Below are positions 8,401-16,969 of a stretch of DNA of 64,000 nucleotides, piece after piece (the stretch's first letter is position 1; each line of letters starts with the position of its first letter). Origin of the DNA: an uncultured Prevotella sp. (GTDB lineage Bacteria > Bacteroidota > Bacteroidia > Bacteroidales > Bacteroidaceae); contig CABUXJ010000007.1 in the NCBI GenBank assembly GCA_902495455.1, forward strand, positions 46,395-110,394, in the 5' to 3' direction. A program made the translations under genes and the position numbers. Under the pieces are notes generated by a model, which made no database searches, was not told where the DNA came from, and saw nothing but the letters and a program-made list of their open reading frames with translations.

Positions 8401-8807
8401 GTGTCACTGAACGTATATATCAGCGCACCCACGAGACCCGACGCTTCGACGGCGATGAGTTTCGCCGGGGTAAGCGCATCCCAACTGCCGGCGAGCAACC
8501 GCCGCGTCAGATGGGTGATACTCCAGAAAAGGAACATGATTGTGAGGGCTGAGAACAGCGCGCTCATCGTGTTGACCATGTATGCCACCTGCGACGGGTC
8601 ACTGGCAAACTGTGAGAACAGATTGGCCGTCAGCATGAAGAATGGTGCTCCCGGCGGGTGACCCACTTCGAGTTTGTAGCCTGTTGTGATAAACTCGGGA
8701 CAGTCCCAGAAACTGGCTGTCGGCTCAATAGTGGAGCAATAGACAAAGGCAGCTATCAGAAAGGATAGCCAGCCGAGCAGATTGTCCACTCGCTTAAACT
8801 GTTTCAT
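5430..8807 (-). CDS. DUF2723 (GT117-like) integral membrane protein
   Basis: This 1,125-residue protein belongs to the Bacteroidota DUF2723 family, related to TMEM260-type protein O-mannosyltransferases, so a role in protein or surface O-glycosylation is inferred. The N-terminal half is a multi-pass membrane region. It opens with an early helix (LGWLSFLIAAFVYCSTIEP) followed by the family signature SFWDCPEFI..GYKLEVGHPPGAP, whose acidic residues are typical of GT-C enzymes. More membrane helices follow to about residue 670. The soluble C-terminus holds helical repeat-like segments (about residues 960-1120). The promoter box lies about 130 bp upstream. The deacetylase follows it directly, which suggests a cell-envelope operon. 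Confidence 0.85.
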   Translation of the reverse strand: MKQFKRVDNLLGWLSFLIAAFVYCSTIEPTASFWDCPEFITTGYKLEVGHPPGAPFFMLTANLFSQFASDPSQVAYMVNTMSALFSALTIMFLFWSITHLTRRLLAGSWDALTPAKLIAVEASGLVGALIYTFSDTFWFSAVEGEVYAYSSLFTAVVFWLILKWEEHADEPHSDRWLVLIAYMTGLSIGVHLLNLLCVPALVLVYYYRRFPHQTPQADLRGSIAALAVSIVILAAVLYGVVPGIVQVGGWFELFFVNTLGCPFNTGEIIYIILLIAAIIWAIRETYSDRSGKRSNAAFLCAVGMLGIPFYGHGWSAVVIGVVVLALLWFVLNMKNKAKAALISARVKNTSLLCMLMLMIGYSSYALIVIRSAANPPMDQNSPEDIFTLGQYLGREQYGNRPLFYGQAYTSQVALEKDGEYCRPVLEKGEPVYQRKDKATADEKDSYFVVRTNDQYKYAQNMLFPRMYDQGHAGEYENWMGGVDGTQVPYDRCGEMVMVKVPSQLENLRFFLSYQCNFMYWRYFMWNFAGRQNDCQGNGELEHGNWITGFSWFDNMRLGDQSKLPDELKENKGHNVFYCMPLLLGLIGLFWQSLRRGQTGIRQFWVVFFLFFMTGLAIVIYLNQTPSQPRERDYAYAGSFYAFAIWCGMGVAAIIDELTRRLKGHHALVAAVVGLICLLVPVQMASQTWDDHDRSGRYTCRDFGQNYLMSLDQTGNPIIFTNGDNDTFPLWYTQDVEGVRTDARVCNLSYLQTDWYIDQMRRPAYDSPSVPITWSRLEYCAGTNDYVSVNPSLKNAIDAMYAEYPDEARRLFGDNPYELKNILKYWVRNNGLSEEQLNVMKYLVGEGMSTHVIPTDTVYMTIDKDAVRKSGMMMAADTIPDRMTISLAGKRALYKGDLMMLEMIAESNWTRPVYVARTVGPENYMNLGDNFVQEGLAWRITPFTTNAPGARNFDTKRAYDNLMHRFKFGGIDKKGIYLDETVRRMCLTHRSVFVQLAVNLISEGDNKRAAEVLDYLEKNIPSYNVPVHFTSGSIEQTRAYIALGDKVKAMKLANQLWNRSKQYMDWYLTLDNMRLAGAHRECMENIYVMQNVAMLGRQVDSTWGEKRLDELEAVIRAYQAKGGRIE

Positions 8808-8934
8808 TCGTCGAATTGATATTGTTTCTTAATAACTATAGTTCATAATTCATGCTGCGTTTTCTTGCCACGGCATAGCTCAAACAAGTTTGGCTCTGCT
8901 CATAAGCTTAACGAAAACGTTCTTTTCGTGCGTG

Positions 8935-8942
8935 CAAAGGTA
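8935..8942 (-). promoter_or_regulatory. -7 box for the DUF2723 gene
   Basis: CAAAGGTA is the reverse complement of TACCTTTG (TAnnTTTG) and lies about 128 bp before the start codon. Confidence 0.45.
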
Positions 8943-9022
8943 ATATAAATAAGGTGAGATATGAAGTATTTCATTATTTTTAACGCCCGTCTCCGGCACT
9001 TCATCCCCTACCCCGTCAAACC

Positions 9023-10105
9023 TCATACTGTTATCTCGCCCGACCCGTAGCATCGGTGATGGCGCTCGTCATAGACCACGCAGAACTGACCCGGCGCCAC
9101 TCCCTGCATCATTTCCTCCGCATGGACGACATAGCGGCCGTCGCCCAGCGTCTCGAGCGTGGCCGGATGGTAGCCGGCCGTATGGCGTATCTTAAACGTC
9201 ACGCGCTCCATCTCCACCGGAACGGTCAGGAAATGAAAGTCGCAGATTGGAAAATCCTTCCGGTAAGCCGTCTGCGGTTCAAATCCGTGACTGACGTAGA
9301 GAATATTTGCCGCCATGTCTTTCTTGACCGCATACCACGGGCCGCCGCCGAAACCGAGGCCGTGGCGCTGGCCAATCGTGTGGAACCAGAGACCGCGGTG
9401 GGTGCCTATCTTGCGTCCCGTCTCTAGCTCGACGACGTCGCCGGGCTGCTCGCCGAGATAGCGGCGCAGGTAGTCGTTGTAGTTTATCTTGCCAAGGAAA
9501 CAGATGCCCTGCGAATCCTTGCGGCGCGCGTTGACGAGATGTTCGCGCTCGGCGATGGCTCGCACCTCACCTTTCATATAGTGGCCGATGGGGAAAAGAG
9601 CCTTGCGCAGCTGCCAGTCGTATATCTGCGCGAGGAAATCGGTCTGGTCCTTGACCGGATCGGGGCTTGTCACGAGCCACTTGCGGCCCTCGCCGTCAAG
9701 CTCCGTACAGGCATAATGGCCCGTGGCTATGAGGTCGTAGTCGTGGCCGCGCTTCTCGTGAAAGGCTCCGAACTTTATCAGCCGGTTGCACATCACGTCG
9801 GGATTGGGCGTAAATCCGGCCTTCACCTTCTCCATCGTATATCGCGTCACGCGGTCCCAATACTCCCGATGACAGTCCACGACGTCCAGCCGGCAGCCGT
9901 AGCGGGCAGCCACGGCTGTAGCCATTTCGAGATCTTCCTCGCTCGTACAGTCCCATTCGGCCTCTTCCTCGGGGCCTATCTTTATGTAGAAACAGTCGGG
10001 CGTGAGTCCCTGCTGCGCCAGTTCGTGCACAACCACGGCGCTGTCGACACCACCCGAGAGCAACACGGCAATCCGCTTGCCGGCAAAGTTTTCCGTTGTA
10101 TTCAT
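9023..10105 (-). CDS. mnmA: tRNA-specific 2-thiouridylase MnmA
   Basis: This thiolates U34 of tRNAs for Lys, Glu and Gln in the cytoplasm, using ATP and sulfur from a relay. It has 360 residues, the usual length. The PP-loop ATP site SGGVDSAVV is near residue 18. CNRLIKFG carries the first catalytic Cys, near residue 105. LIATGHYA and DQTDFLAQ are the tRNA and ATP contacts, and SQGICFLG carries the second catalytic Cys, near residue 205. The C-terminal beta domain follows (GLWFHTIGQRHGLG). The gene appears to be its own transcription unit, with a TAnnTTTG box about 26 bp upstream. Confidence 0.95.
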   Translation of the reverse strand: MNTTENFAGKRIAVLLSGGVDSAVVVHELAQQGLTPDCFYIKIGPEEEAEWDCTSEEDLEMATAVAARYGCRLDVVDCHREYWDRVTRYTMEKVKAGFTPNPDVMCNRLIKFGAFHEKRGHDYDLIATGHYACTELDGEGRKWLVTSPDPVKDQTDFLAQIYDWQLRKALFPIGHYMKGEVRAIAEREHLVNARRKDSQGICFLGKINYNDYLRRYLGEQPGDVVELETGRKIGTHRGLWFHTIGQRHGLGFGGGPWYAVKKDMAANILYVSHGFEPQTAYRKDFPICDFHFLTVPVEMERVTFKIRHTAGYHPATLETLGDGRYVVHAEEMMQGVAPGQFCVVYDERHHRCYGSGEITV

Positions 10106-10130
10106 AATTACAGTATAAAACGCTGAGGTG

Positions 10131-10138
10131 CAAAGTTA
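10131..10138 (-). promoter_or_regulatory. -7 box for mnmA
   Basis: CAAAGTTA is the reverse complement of TAACTTTG and lies 25 bp upstream of the ATG, giving a short leader. Confidence 0.45.
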
Positions 10139-10398
10139 ATCAAAAAAGCCGTAACGACGCGGCGACGCGGCGGTTTTTCTCTCAAAATCCGATAAGTGTT
10201 TGCAGTTTGCAGATATTTTAGAATGAGAGAGTTATGGAAATATTCATTTTTTAGGTAATGACTTGGCAGCTGTCTTAAATTCAGTGTTTTGCCGCTCATT
10301 ACTGTCAAACAACTCTTCATGCGAAAAAGTATAAATTATTTTTCAAACCGCCTAACAGTTGCGATGTGTAATCATGATTTTGATATGTGTGCTTTTCA

Positions 10399-11106
10399 TT
10401 ACCCTTTCCAACCCAGCACCTCCATCACTTCCTCCACATATTTTTTCCCGACGGGCAGGCTCTTGCCCGTCTTGGCCAGTGTCACTTCCGAGCGCGTGAA
10501 ATGAGCGATGCGGCTGCGTGCCACCACGAAAGAGCGGTGGATGCGTATGAACTCTCCCTGAGGAAGCTGTTCCTCCATGCCACGCAGGGGAATCTTGGAG
10601 AACACCGATGAGCCGTCGGCAAGATGTACCTTGACGTAATTGTCCACGGACTCTATATACAATATGGTGTCGATGGGGATGGCTACGTTCTTGTATTCCG
10701 ACTTCAGCACGATTTGCCGGGCGGCGGATTCCGAGGCACGAAGCAGGTCATGCATCCGAAGCCATTGTTCCGCTTTCTGCATGGCACGACAGAAACGGTC
10801 ATAGAAATAGGGCTTGTGAAGGAAATCGACGGCACATACCTCAAAGCCGTCCAAGGCATAGTGGGCGTAGGCGGTGGTGAATATCAGGCAACAGGACGGA
10901 GGAAGACGGCGTGCCAGCTCAATGCCCGACGTGCCGTTCAGCTCGATGTCGAGCAGCACGATGTCGGGTTGCCACTCGCGGATGCGCTCCATGCCGAGGC
11001 GCGACGAGCTGTATGTTTCCAGCAGCACGCCCCCACGCCGTTCGCAATACCGGCTGATGATGCTCAGCGCGACAGGCTCGTCGTCTATGGCTATACACTT
11101 CAACAT
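10399..11106 (-). CDS. LytTR-family response regulator
   Basis: This DNA-binding partner of the upstream sensor kinase has 235 residues. The receiver domain (1 to about 120) has IAIDDEP (acidic pocket), IVLLDIELNG (phospho-acceptor Asp near residue 55), FTTAY and the conserved Lys in FLHKPY. The LytTR domain (about 135-235) has ILYIESVDNYVKVHL and EFIRIHRSFVVARSRI, both typical. Its start overlaps the kinase gene end by 7 bp, so the two are translationally coupled. The divergent neighbour is an RND efflux operon, which is a plausible target; that link is inference from position. Confidence 0.92.
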   Translation of the reverse strand: MLKCIAIDDEPVALSIISRYCERRGGVLLETYSSSRLGMERIREWQPDIVLLDIELNGTSGIELARRLPPSCCLIFTTAYAHYALDGFEVCAVDFLHKPYFYDRFCRAMQKAEQWLRMHDLLRASESAARQIVLKSEYKNVAIPIDTILYIESVDNYVKVHLADGSSVFSKIPLRGMEEQLPQGEFIRIHRSFVVARSRIAHFTRSEVTLAKTGKSLPVGKKYVEEVMEVLGWKG

Positions 11107-12134
11107 GGGCTTGCGGATTTGAGTTCAAGACTGACGTGGAACGTGCCGTCACCTACAGGACTGGCATCCAATCGGTGGCGGTCGGGATAGAGCAGAGACA
11201 GACGGCGGCGGCAGTTCTCTATGCCCATGCGGTTGGATTCCTTAACCTCACGGCGGAACACGGAGTTCTCCACCTCGAAGCGGAGCTTGTCGTCCTGCTG
11301 CTCCATGCGGATGCGGACAAAACACAGCTCGTTGGAGGATATGCCATACTTAAAGGCGTTTTCCACGAACGTAATGAGCATCATGGGCGGCACGGGCATG
11401 GCCCCGTCCTCCACCCGATGTGTGAAACTGACATCGGCAAACTCGTTCAGGCGAAGTTTTTGCAGGTCGATGTACTGGCCGATGTATTCCACTTCTTCCG
11501 ACAATGGGATGAAGTCGCGATTAGCATTGTTGTACATGTACTTCGTCAGGTTGATGAAGCCTTCGAGCGTCGCCTCGGTCTTGTCGGAGTGGGTGATGAG
11601 CAGGCCGTAGAGGGTGTTGAGCGTGTTGAAGAGGAAGTGCGGGTTGATTTGCGCCTTATATAGGGCCAGTTCCGCCTTGTTACGCTCAAATTCCACCTCC
11701 TCACGTACCAACCGCTGGCGGTACGCCTCGTTCAGCATACCCACGGCGAAGCAGAACACCGTCACCACGATGTAGTGCAGCCACACCGCCTGCTGGTTCT
11801 GTCTCACGCCCCATTCGGGGAAAGGGTTCTGCGCCAGCTGTTGTTGGCGCAGGTGGTAGAACGGTGAGGATATTTCGTAGTCGGCGAAGAGAAACGTGAC
11901 TGCGAGTGACACCGCCATCACACCCAACGCATACATCCTGCGGTGACGACCATGGAATAGAGAGGGGACGATGAAATGCTTGTAGGCGAAGTACGTGACG
12001 TACAGCCATGCGGCGAAGGCGGCGAAATAGACGGGATGCGTGCCCCACCACCGTTCCACGGGGAAGGCGTATAGCATCAGCGGCAGGAAAACGAAGCAGA
12101 AAGCAAGGTCGGTATATAGGGAAACGTGTTTCAT
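11100..12134 (-). CDS. LytS/YehU-type membrane sensor histidine kinase
   Basis: This has 344 residues with four predicted membrane helices in the first about 150 (for example LAFCFVFLPLMLYAFP, VMAVSLAVTFLFADY and IVVTVFCFAVGML). The His_kinase domain follows with phospho-acceptor His in QINPHFLFNTLN, near residue 175. The ATPase part has the N-box TFVENAFKYG; the glycine-rich lid is short (NRMGIENCRRRL), as usual in this class. There is no separate extracytoplasmic sensor domain, so the membrane part probably senses the signal. It lies 12 bp after the small esterase remnant and overlaps the response regulator gene. Confidence 0.92.
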   Translation of the reverse strand: MKHVSLYTDLAFCFVFLPLMLYAFPVERWWGTHPVYFAAFAAWLYVTYFAYKHFIVPSLFHGRHRRMYALGVMAVSLAVTFLFADYEISSPFYHLRQQQLAQNPFPEWGVRQNQQAVWLHYIVVTVFCFAVGMLNEAYRQRLVREEVEFERNKAELALYKAQINPHFLFNTLNTLYGLLITHSDKTEATLEGFINLTKYMYNNANRDFIPLSEEVEYIGQYIDLQKLRLNEFADVSFTHRVEDGAMPVPPMMLITFVENAFKYGISSNELCFVRIRMEQQDDKLRFEVENSVFRREVKESNRMGIENCRRRLSLLYPDRHRLDASPVGDGTFHVSLELKSASPC

Positions 12135-12146
12135 CGGCTTTTCTCC

Positions 12147-12449
12147 TTATCGGTGCTGGCTGAACAGCCAGTCTTGTACGCCCTTGACACCGTAGGCCAC
12201 AAACCATGTGGCACGGTGGCTGCCTCCCGTCAGGTGCGTGAACAGCAGGTGACTCCCGGAGGTGAGACTTTTGTTGCTTACAGGCGTATCATATTCCAAC
12301 ACCACAGTTGCCACCTTGCTACCGTCGCCCAGCACCCGGCTGATGGCGGTTGCCGACTGTATATGCTCCGGGAGCATGGAGTTGTTTTGGGCTTGCGCCA
12401 AGCCGAGGTATCCTGCCAGAACCGTTGCGATGACTATTCTTCTTTTCAT
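12147..12449 (-). pseudogene. Internally deleted secreted alpha/beta-hydrolase (esterase) remnant
   Basis: This is an open frame of 100 residues from the ATG that begins MKRRIVIATVLAGYLGLAQAQ (signal peptide). Residues 22 to about 65 (SRVLGDGSKVATVVLEYDTPV) resemble the N-terminal strand domain of Prevotella-type secreted feruloyl-esterase-like enzymes. The last about 30 (GGSHRATWFVAYGVKGVQDW) resemble the catalytic-His C-terminus of the same hydrolases. The nucleophile elbow and the core of the fold are missing, so I infer an in-frame internal deletion that joined the two ends. It could also be a genuine small secreted protein. It sits first in the operon with the two-component genes. Confidence 0.55.
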
Positions 12450-12482
12450 ATAATTTATTCGTTTACAGTATTTTGACAGTTG

Positions 12483-12490
12483 CAAAGATA
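12483..12490 (-). promoter_or_regulatory. -7 box for the hydrolase remnant/two-component operon
   Basis: CAAAGATA (TATCTTTG on the minus strand) lies 33 bp before the ATG at 12449 and likely drives the remnant, kinase and regulator genes together. Confidence 0.5.
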
Positions 12491-12671
12491 CGGTTTTTCT
12501 TTCAGAAAGAAGAATCCGCAAGGTGACATTCGCCACTGCAATGTTTGCCCCAGACGCACGATTCTTCTGTCTTTGGAATCCCGATGTAGCCAGAAACTCC
12601 GTTTGTCCCCACATTTCCGCCGTCTGCCCCCACATCCCTTGCCTGCTTGCCCTGTTTTCGCGGCTTCTCCT

Positions 12672-12679
12672 TACTTTTG
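12672..12679 (+). promoter_or_regulatory. -7 box for the RND efflux operon
   Basis: TACTTTTG fits TAnnTTTG. The expected start of transcription is near 12,686, just before the possible start codons of the adaptor gene. Confidence 0.45.
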
Positions 12680-12709
12680 TGCCCGATTATTGATATGAAA
12701 TTCAACGAA

Positions 12710-13828
12710 ATGAAACGGATACGGATGGAGAAGAAGATGCTGGCAGTCCTGCTCATGGGGCTGACGCTGTGCGCCTGCCGACGGACATCGCCCGTGCAGG
12801 AAATGACGGAATACCGGACGCTGACCGTGAAGACGGAAAGCCGGACACTGAAATCGGAATACACCGCCCGGCTGCAAGGGCGGCAGGTGGTGGAGGTGCG
12901 TCCGCAGGTGAGCGGACTCATCACGCGCATCTGTATCGGCGAGGGACAGAAGGTGCGCCGGGGACAGGTGCTGTTCGTCATAGACCAGGTGCCCTACCGG
13001 GCGGCACTGGCGGAGGCTTCGGCCAACGTGAAAAACGCGGAGGCACAGCTTGCCACGGCGCAGTTGGACATGCAGAGCAAGCAGAAGCTATTTGAGGGCC
13101 GCGTCGTGTCAGACTACGATGTCAGTACCGCCCGCAACACGCTGGCCGCAGCCGAGGCGGCTCTGGCTCAGGCAAGGGCGCAGGAGGTGAACGCACGCAA
13201 CAACCTGTCGTACACGGAAGTGAAAAGCCCCGTGGACGGCGTGGCAGGCATGATAGCCTACCGCGTGGGCGCATTAGTGGGCAGCAGCATCAGCGAGCCG
13301 CTTGTCACCGTGTCGGACGACAGCCAAATGTATGCCTACTTCTCGCTGACAGAGAGCCGCGTCGGCGAACTCATGGAGCAATATGGCTCCTTGGACGAGT
13401 TCATACGACGGATGCCGGAGGTGGAGCTTCGCACTTCGGGTGGCAGGACGTATGCGGAAAAAGGACGCATACAGGCGGTGAGCGGCATCGTGACCGCCGA
13501 AACGGGCACGGTGACGCTTCGCGCCGACTTCCCTAACCCGCATGGGCTGTTGCGTGAAGGAGGCAACGCCACGGTCATCCTGCCCACCCGGCGAGAGAAG
13601 TGTATCGTCATCCCGCAGGGAGCCACCTACGAGTTGCAGGACAAGGTGTTCGTCTATAAGGTGATGGACGGCAAGGCGCAATCGGCTCCCGTCACCCTCT
13701 TCCGACTGAACAACGGCACGGAATACGTGGTGGAGTCGGGTTTGCAGGAGGGCGACGTCATCATTGCCGAAGGAGCCGGACTGGTGAAGGAAGGAACGAC
13801 GGTGAGCGCAGCAAAAAGAAAGGAGTAA
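12710..13828 (+). CDS. RND efflux periplasmic adaptor (membrane fusion lipoprotein)
   Basis: This bridges the inner-membrane RND pump to an outer-membrane channel. It has 372 residues from the chosen ATG; ATGs at 12695 and 12725 are also in frame, and none has a clear ribosome-binding site. The N-terminus is a lipoprotein signal ending LTLCAC. The HlyD/AcrA domains follow: lipoyl half VVEVRPQVSGLITRI, a long helical hairpin (about residues 90-165, Ala-rich), the second lipoyl half VKSPVDGVAGMIAYRVG, then the beta-barrel and membrane-proximal domains. The pump gene starts 3 bp after the stop. Confidence 0.9.
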   Translation: MKRIRMEKKMLAVLLMGLTLCACRRTSPVQEMTEYRTLTVKTESRTLKSEYTARLQGRQVVEVRPQVSGLITRICIGEGQKVRRGQVLFVIDQVPYRAALAEASANVKNAEAQLATAQLDMQSKQKLFEGRVVSDYDVSTARNTLAAAEAALAQARAQEVNARNNLSYTEVKSPVDGVAGMIAYRVGALVGSSISEPLVTVSDDSQMYAYFSLTESRVGELMEQYGSLDEFIRRMPEVELRTSGGRTYAEKGRIQAVSGIVTAETGTVTLRADFPNPHGLLREGGNATVILPTRREKCIVIPQGATYELQDKVFVYKVMDGKAQSAPVTLFRLNNGTEYVVESGLQEGDVIIAEGAGLVKEGTTVSAAKRKE

Positions 13829-13831
13829 GCC

Positions 13832-16800
13832 ATGACCGTCAAGACATTCATAGACCGCCCCATCCTGTCGGGCGTGATATCCGTGAGCATCCTCATCATC
13901 GGACTGATAGGCCTAAGCCAGTTGCCCATAGAGCAGTTCCCTGACATCGCGCCGCCCACCGTGCGTGTTTCGGCCACCTACACCGGAGCCAACGCCGAAA
14001 CGGTGATGAAGAGCGTGATAACACCGCTGGAAGAACAGCTCAACGGCGTGGAGGACATGATGTACATGACCTCCACCGCCACCAATACCGGCTCTGCCTC
14101 CATCAGCGTCTATTTCAAGCAGGGAACGGACGCGGACATGGCGGTGGTGAACGTGCAGAACCGCGTGGCATCGGCACAGGGACTGCTCCCGGCAGAGGTC
14201 ACGAAGTCGGGCGTCACGGTGCGCAAGCGGCAGAGCAACGCCCTGAAAGCCATATCGCTCTATTCGCCCGACGATTCTTTCGACTCCAACTTTCTGACCA
14301 ACTACCTGAAGATAAACATCGAACCGCAACTCTCGCGCATTGCCGGGGTGGGCGACGTGAACATCTGGGGAGCCAGCTACTCCATGCGCATCTGGCTCGA
14401 CCCGCAGAAGATGGCGCAGTACGGGCTGATGCCCTCGGACATAGAGGCAGTGCTCGACGAGCAGAACGTGGAATCGCCCACGGGCACGCTCGGCGCGGAG
14501 TCGAAGAACACGTTCCGCTACGTGCTGAAATACCGTGGACGCTACGAGGAAGAGGAAGACTACGGCAACATGGTCATCAAGTCGCTGCCCGACGGGAACG
14601 TGCTACGGCTGAGGGACGTGGCACGCATCGAACTGGGTGCGGAAAACTACGACATGCTTAGCCAGACGAGCGGGCATCCGGGAGCCAACTGCATGACGGC
14701 ACAGATTTCCGGTTCCAACGCCAACGAAATCATCAAGGAGATGAACCGCGTGCAGGCCGACATATCAGCCTCGCTGCCCAAAGGAATGGTGCTGACCGAC
14801 ATCACGAGCACCAAGGATTTCCTCGACGCTTCCATATCCAACGTGGTGGAAACGCTCCTCGTGGCCATCGCGCTGGTGGTGTTTGTGGTTTACCTTTTCC
14901 TGCACGACCTGCGCGCCACGCTCATCCCCTCTTTGGCCATCATCGTGTCATTGGTGGGTACGTTCGCATTTCTTTATGCCGCAGGGTTCAGCTTGAATCT
15001 GCTGACACTCTTCGCGCTGGTATTGGTCATCGGAACGGTGGTGGACGACAGCATCGTGGTGGTGGAGGCGGTGCAGGCCCGCTTCGAAGAGGGATGTGTT
15101 TCCGCCTATCACGCTACGGTGGAGGCAATGGGCGGTCTGACCTCGGCACTGATAACCACAACCGTTGTCTTCATGGCCGTGTTCATCCCCGTCAGCTTCA
15201 TGGGCGGCACCACGGGCACGTTCTACACCCAGTTTGGCCTGACCATGGCGGTGGCGGTAGCCATCTCCCTGCTCAACGCCTTGACGCTCAGTCCCGCCCT
15301 CTGCGCCCTGATTCTGCGTCCGCGTGCCGGGCTTTCCAACGGCAGGAAGCCGGGCTTCTCCGACCGTTTCCACAATGCTTTTAATCACTCCTTCCGCCAC
15401 GTGCAGCAGAAATACCTGAAAGGCGTGTCATTCCTTTTCCGCCATAAGGCCATCGCCTTGGGCAGCATCGTGGTGGCATGCGCCGCCCTCGTGCTGCTGA
15501 TGCAGACCACCAAGACGGGCCTCGTGCCGCAGGAAGACATGGGAACCATCAACGTGAACGTGCAGACCGCACCCGGCAGCAACCTCGACGAGACGGGGCG
15601 CATCATGGACGAGATAGAGGCGGCCATCAGAGACATTCCGCAAATCAAGATTTACTCGCGCATCACGGGCAAGGATGCCGTACACAACCAGTCGTCCTCC
15701 GCCGGCTCGTTCACCATCCGTCTGAAGAACTGGAGCGAGCGGACAAAGGAGGGCGACGACGTGAACTCCGTCATGAAAGAAATCTACCGCCGCACGGAAG
15801 GCATCAAGGCGGCCTCCATCCGCGTGTCCACGCAGCCCATGATTTCGGGTTACGGCACGAGCAACGGCTTCGAACTGTACGTGCAGGACAAGAAGGGCGG
15901 CAGTGTGGACGACCTCCTGAAACACACCAACGCCTTCATCGACGCGATGAACAAGCGTCCTGAAATATCGCGTGCCTACACCACGTTCGACACCAAATAT
16001 CCGCAATACATGGTGGAGGTGGATGCCGCCCTGTGCAAACGCAACAGCGTGTCGCCATCGGATGCGCTGTCCACGCTGGCGGGCTACGTGGGTGGCAGCT
16101 ATAGCTCCAACCTAAACCGCTTCACCAAGCTCTACCGTGTCATGGTGCAGGCTTCGCCCGAATACCGCTTCGACACGGAGGCATTGGACAACATCTTCGT
16201 GCGAGGCGATGACGGACGGATGTCACCCGTGTCGCAATACCTCACGCTCACAAGGGTGTATGGTTCGGAGAGTCTTTCGCGCTTCAACCTCTTCTCCGCC
16301 ATCAGCGTTTCCGGCGTACCTGCCGACGGTTACAGTTCGGGACAGGCCATACAGGCCATACGCGAAGTGGCGGGAACTGCCCTGCCCGAAGGCTACGGCT
16401 ACGAGTTTGGCGGCATGTCGCGCGAGGAAGCCTCCACGGGCACTTCCGCCACTACGCTGGTGTTCATCGTCTGCATTGTTTTCATCTACCTCATCCTCTG
16501 CGCCCTCTACGAGAGCCTGATGATACCGTTCGCCGTCATCCTCTCCGTCCCGTTCGGGCTGGCGGGCAGCTTTCTCTTCGCCAAGTTGTGGGGATTAGAG
16601 AACAACATCTACATGCAGACAGGGCTTATCATGCTCATCGGGTTGCTAGCAAAGACCGCCATTCTGCTTACGGAATATGCTTCCGACCGCCGCCGTCAGG
16701 GCATGAGCATCACCACCGCCGCCATGTCGGCCGCCAAAGCCCGCCTGCGTCCCATCCTCATGACTTCCATGACGATGATATTCGGGATGCTCCCGCTGAT

Positions 16801-16969
16801 GTTCGCCCACGGCGTGGGAGCCCACGGCAACATCTCCGTAGGCGTGGGCACGGTAGGCGGCATGCTCTTCGGCACGGCGGGACTATTGTTCGTGGTGCCC
16901 TCGCTGTTCATCGTCTTCCAATACTTGCAGGAACGTTTCCTGCCCGGGCGAAACTACAAACAAAGTTGA
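13832..16969 (+). CDS. RND multidrug efflux permease (AcrB/MexB-like, HAE1 family)
   Basis: This is a proton-driven inner-membrane exporter of 1,045 residues, the normal length. It has the HAE1 N-terminus (FIDRPILSGVISVSILIIGL), two large periplasmic loops and 12 membrane helices. In helix 4, LVLVIGTVVDDSIVVVEAV carries the proton-relay Asp pair. The second half has LIMLIGLLAKTAILLTEYA and TSMTMIFGMLPLMFAHGVG. It is coupled to the adaptor gene upstream. The usual third gene, an OprM/TolC-type channel, is reduced to a fragment directly downstream, so this pump must borrow a channel from elsewhere or may not work. The substrate is unknown. Confidence 0.95.
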   Translation: MTVKTFIDRPILSGVISVSILIIGLIGLSQLPIEQFPDIAPPTVRVSATYTGANAETVMKSVITPLEEQLNGVEDMMYMTSTATNTGSASISVYFKQGTDADMAVVNVQNRVASAQGLLPAEVTKSGVTVRKRQSNALKAISLYSPDDSFDSNFLTNYLKINIEPQLSRIAGVGDVNIWGASYSMRIWLDPQKMAQYGLMPSDIEAVLDEQNVESPTGTLGAESKNTFRYVLKYRGRYEEEEDYGNMVIKSLPDGNVLRLRDVARIELGAENYDMLSQTSGHPGANCMTAQISGSNANEIIKEMNRVQADISASLPKGMVLTDITSTKDFLDASISNVVETLLVAIALVVFVVYLFLHDLRATLIPSLAIIVSLVGTFAFLYAAGFSLNLLTLFALVLVIGTVVDDSIVVVEAVQARFEEGCVSAYHATVEAMGGLTSALITTTVVFMAVFIPVSFMGGTTGTFYTQFGLTMAVAVAISLLNALTLSPALCALILRPRAGLSNGRKPGFSDRFHNAFNHSFRHVQQKYLKGVSFLFRHKAIALGSIVVACAALVLLMQTTKTGLVPQEDMGTINVNVQTAPGSNLDETGRIMDEIEAAIRDIPQIKIYSRITGKDAVHNQSSSAGSFTIRLKNWSERTKEGDDVNSVMKEIYRRTEGIKAASIRVSTQPMISGYGTSNGFELYVQDKKGGSVDDLLKHTNAFIDAMNKRPEISRAYTTFDTKYPQYMVEVDAALCKRNSVSPSDALSTLAGYVGGSYSSNLNRFTKLYRVMVQASPEYRFDTEALDNIFVRGDDGRMSPVSQYLTLTRVYGSESLSRFNLFSAISVSGVPADGYSSGQAIQAIREVAGTALPEGYGYEFGGMSREEASTGTSATTLVFIVCIVFIYLILCALYESLMIPFAVILSVPFGLAGSFLFAKLWGLENNIYMQTGLIMLIGLLAKTAILLTEYASDRRRQGMSITTAAMSAAKARLRPILMTSMTMIFGMLPLMFAHGVGAHGNISVGVGTVGGMLFGTAGLLFVVPSLFIVFQYLQERFLPGRNYKQS

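Noticed and set aside
11136..11663. Open frames antisense to the sensor kinase gene
   Set aside because: They shadow a clear LytS-type kinase and contain no domain.
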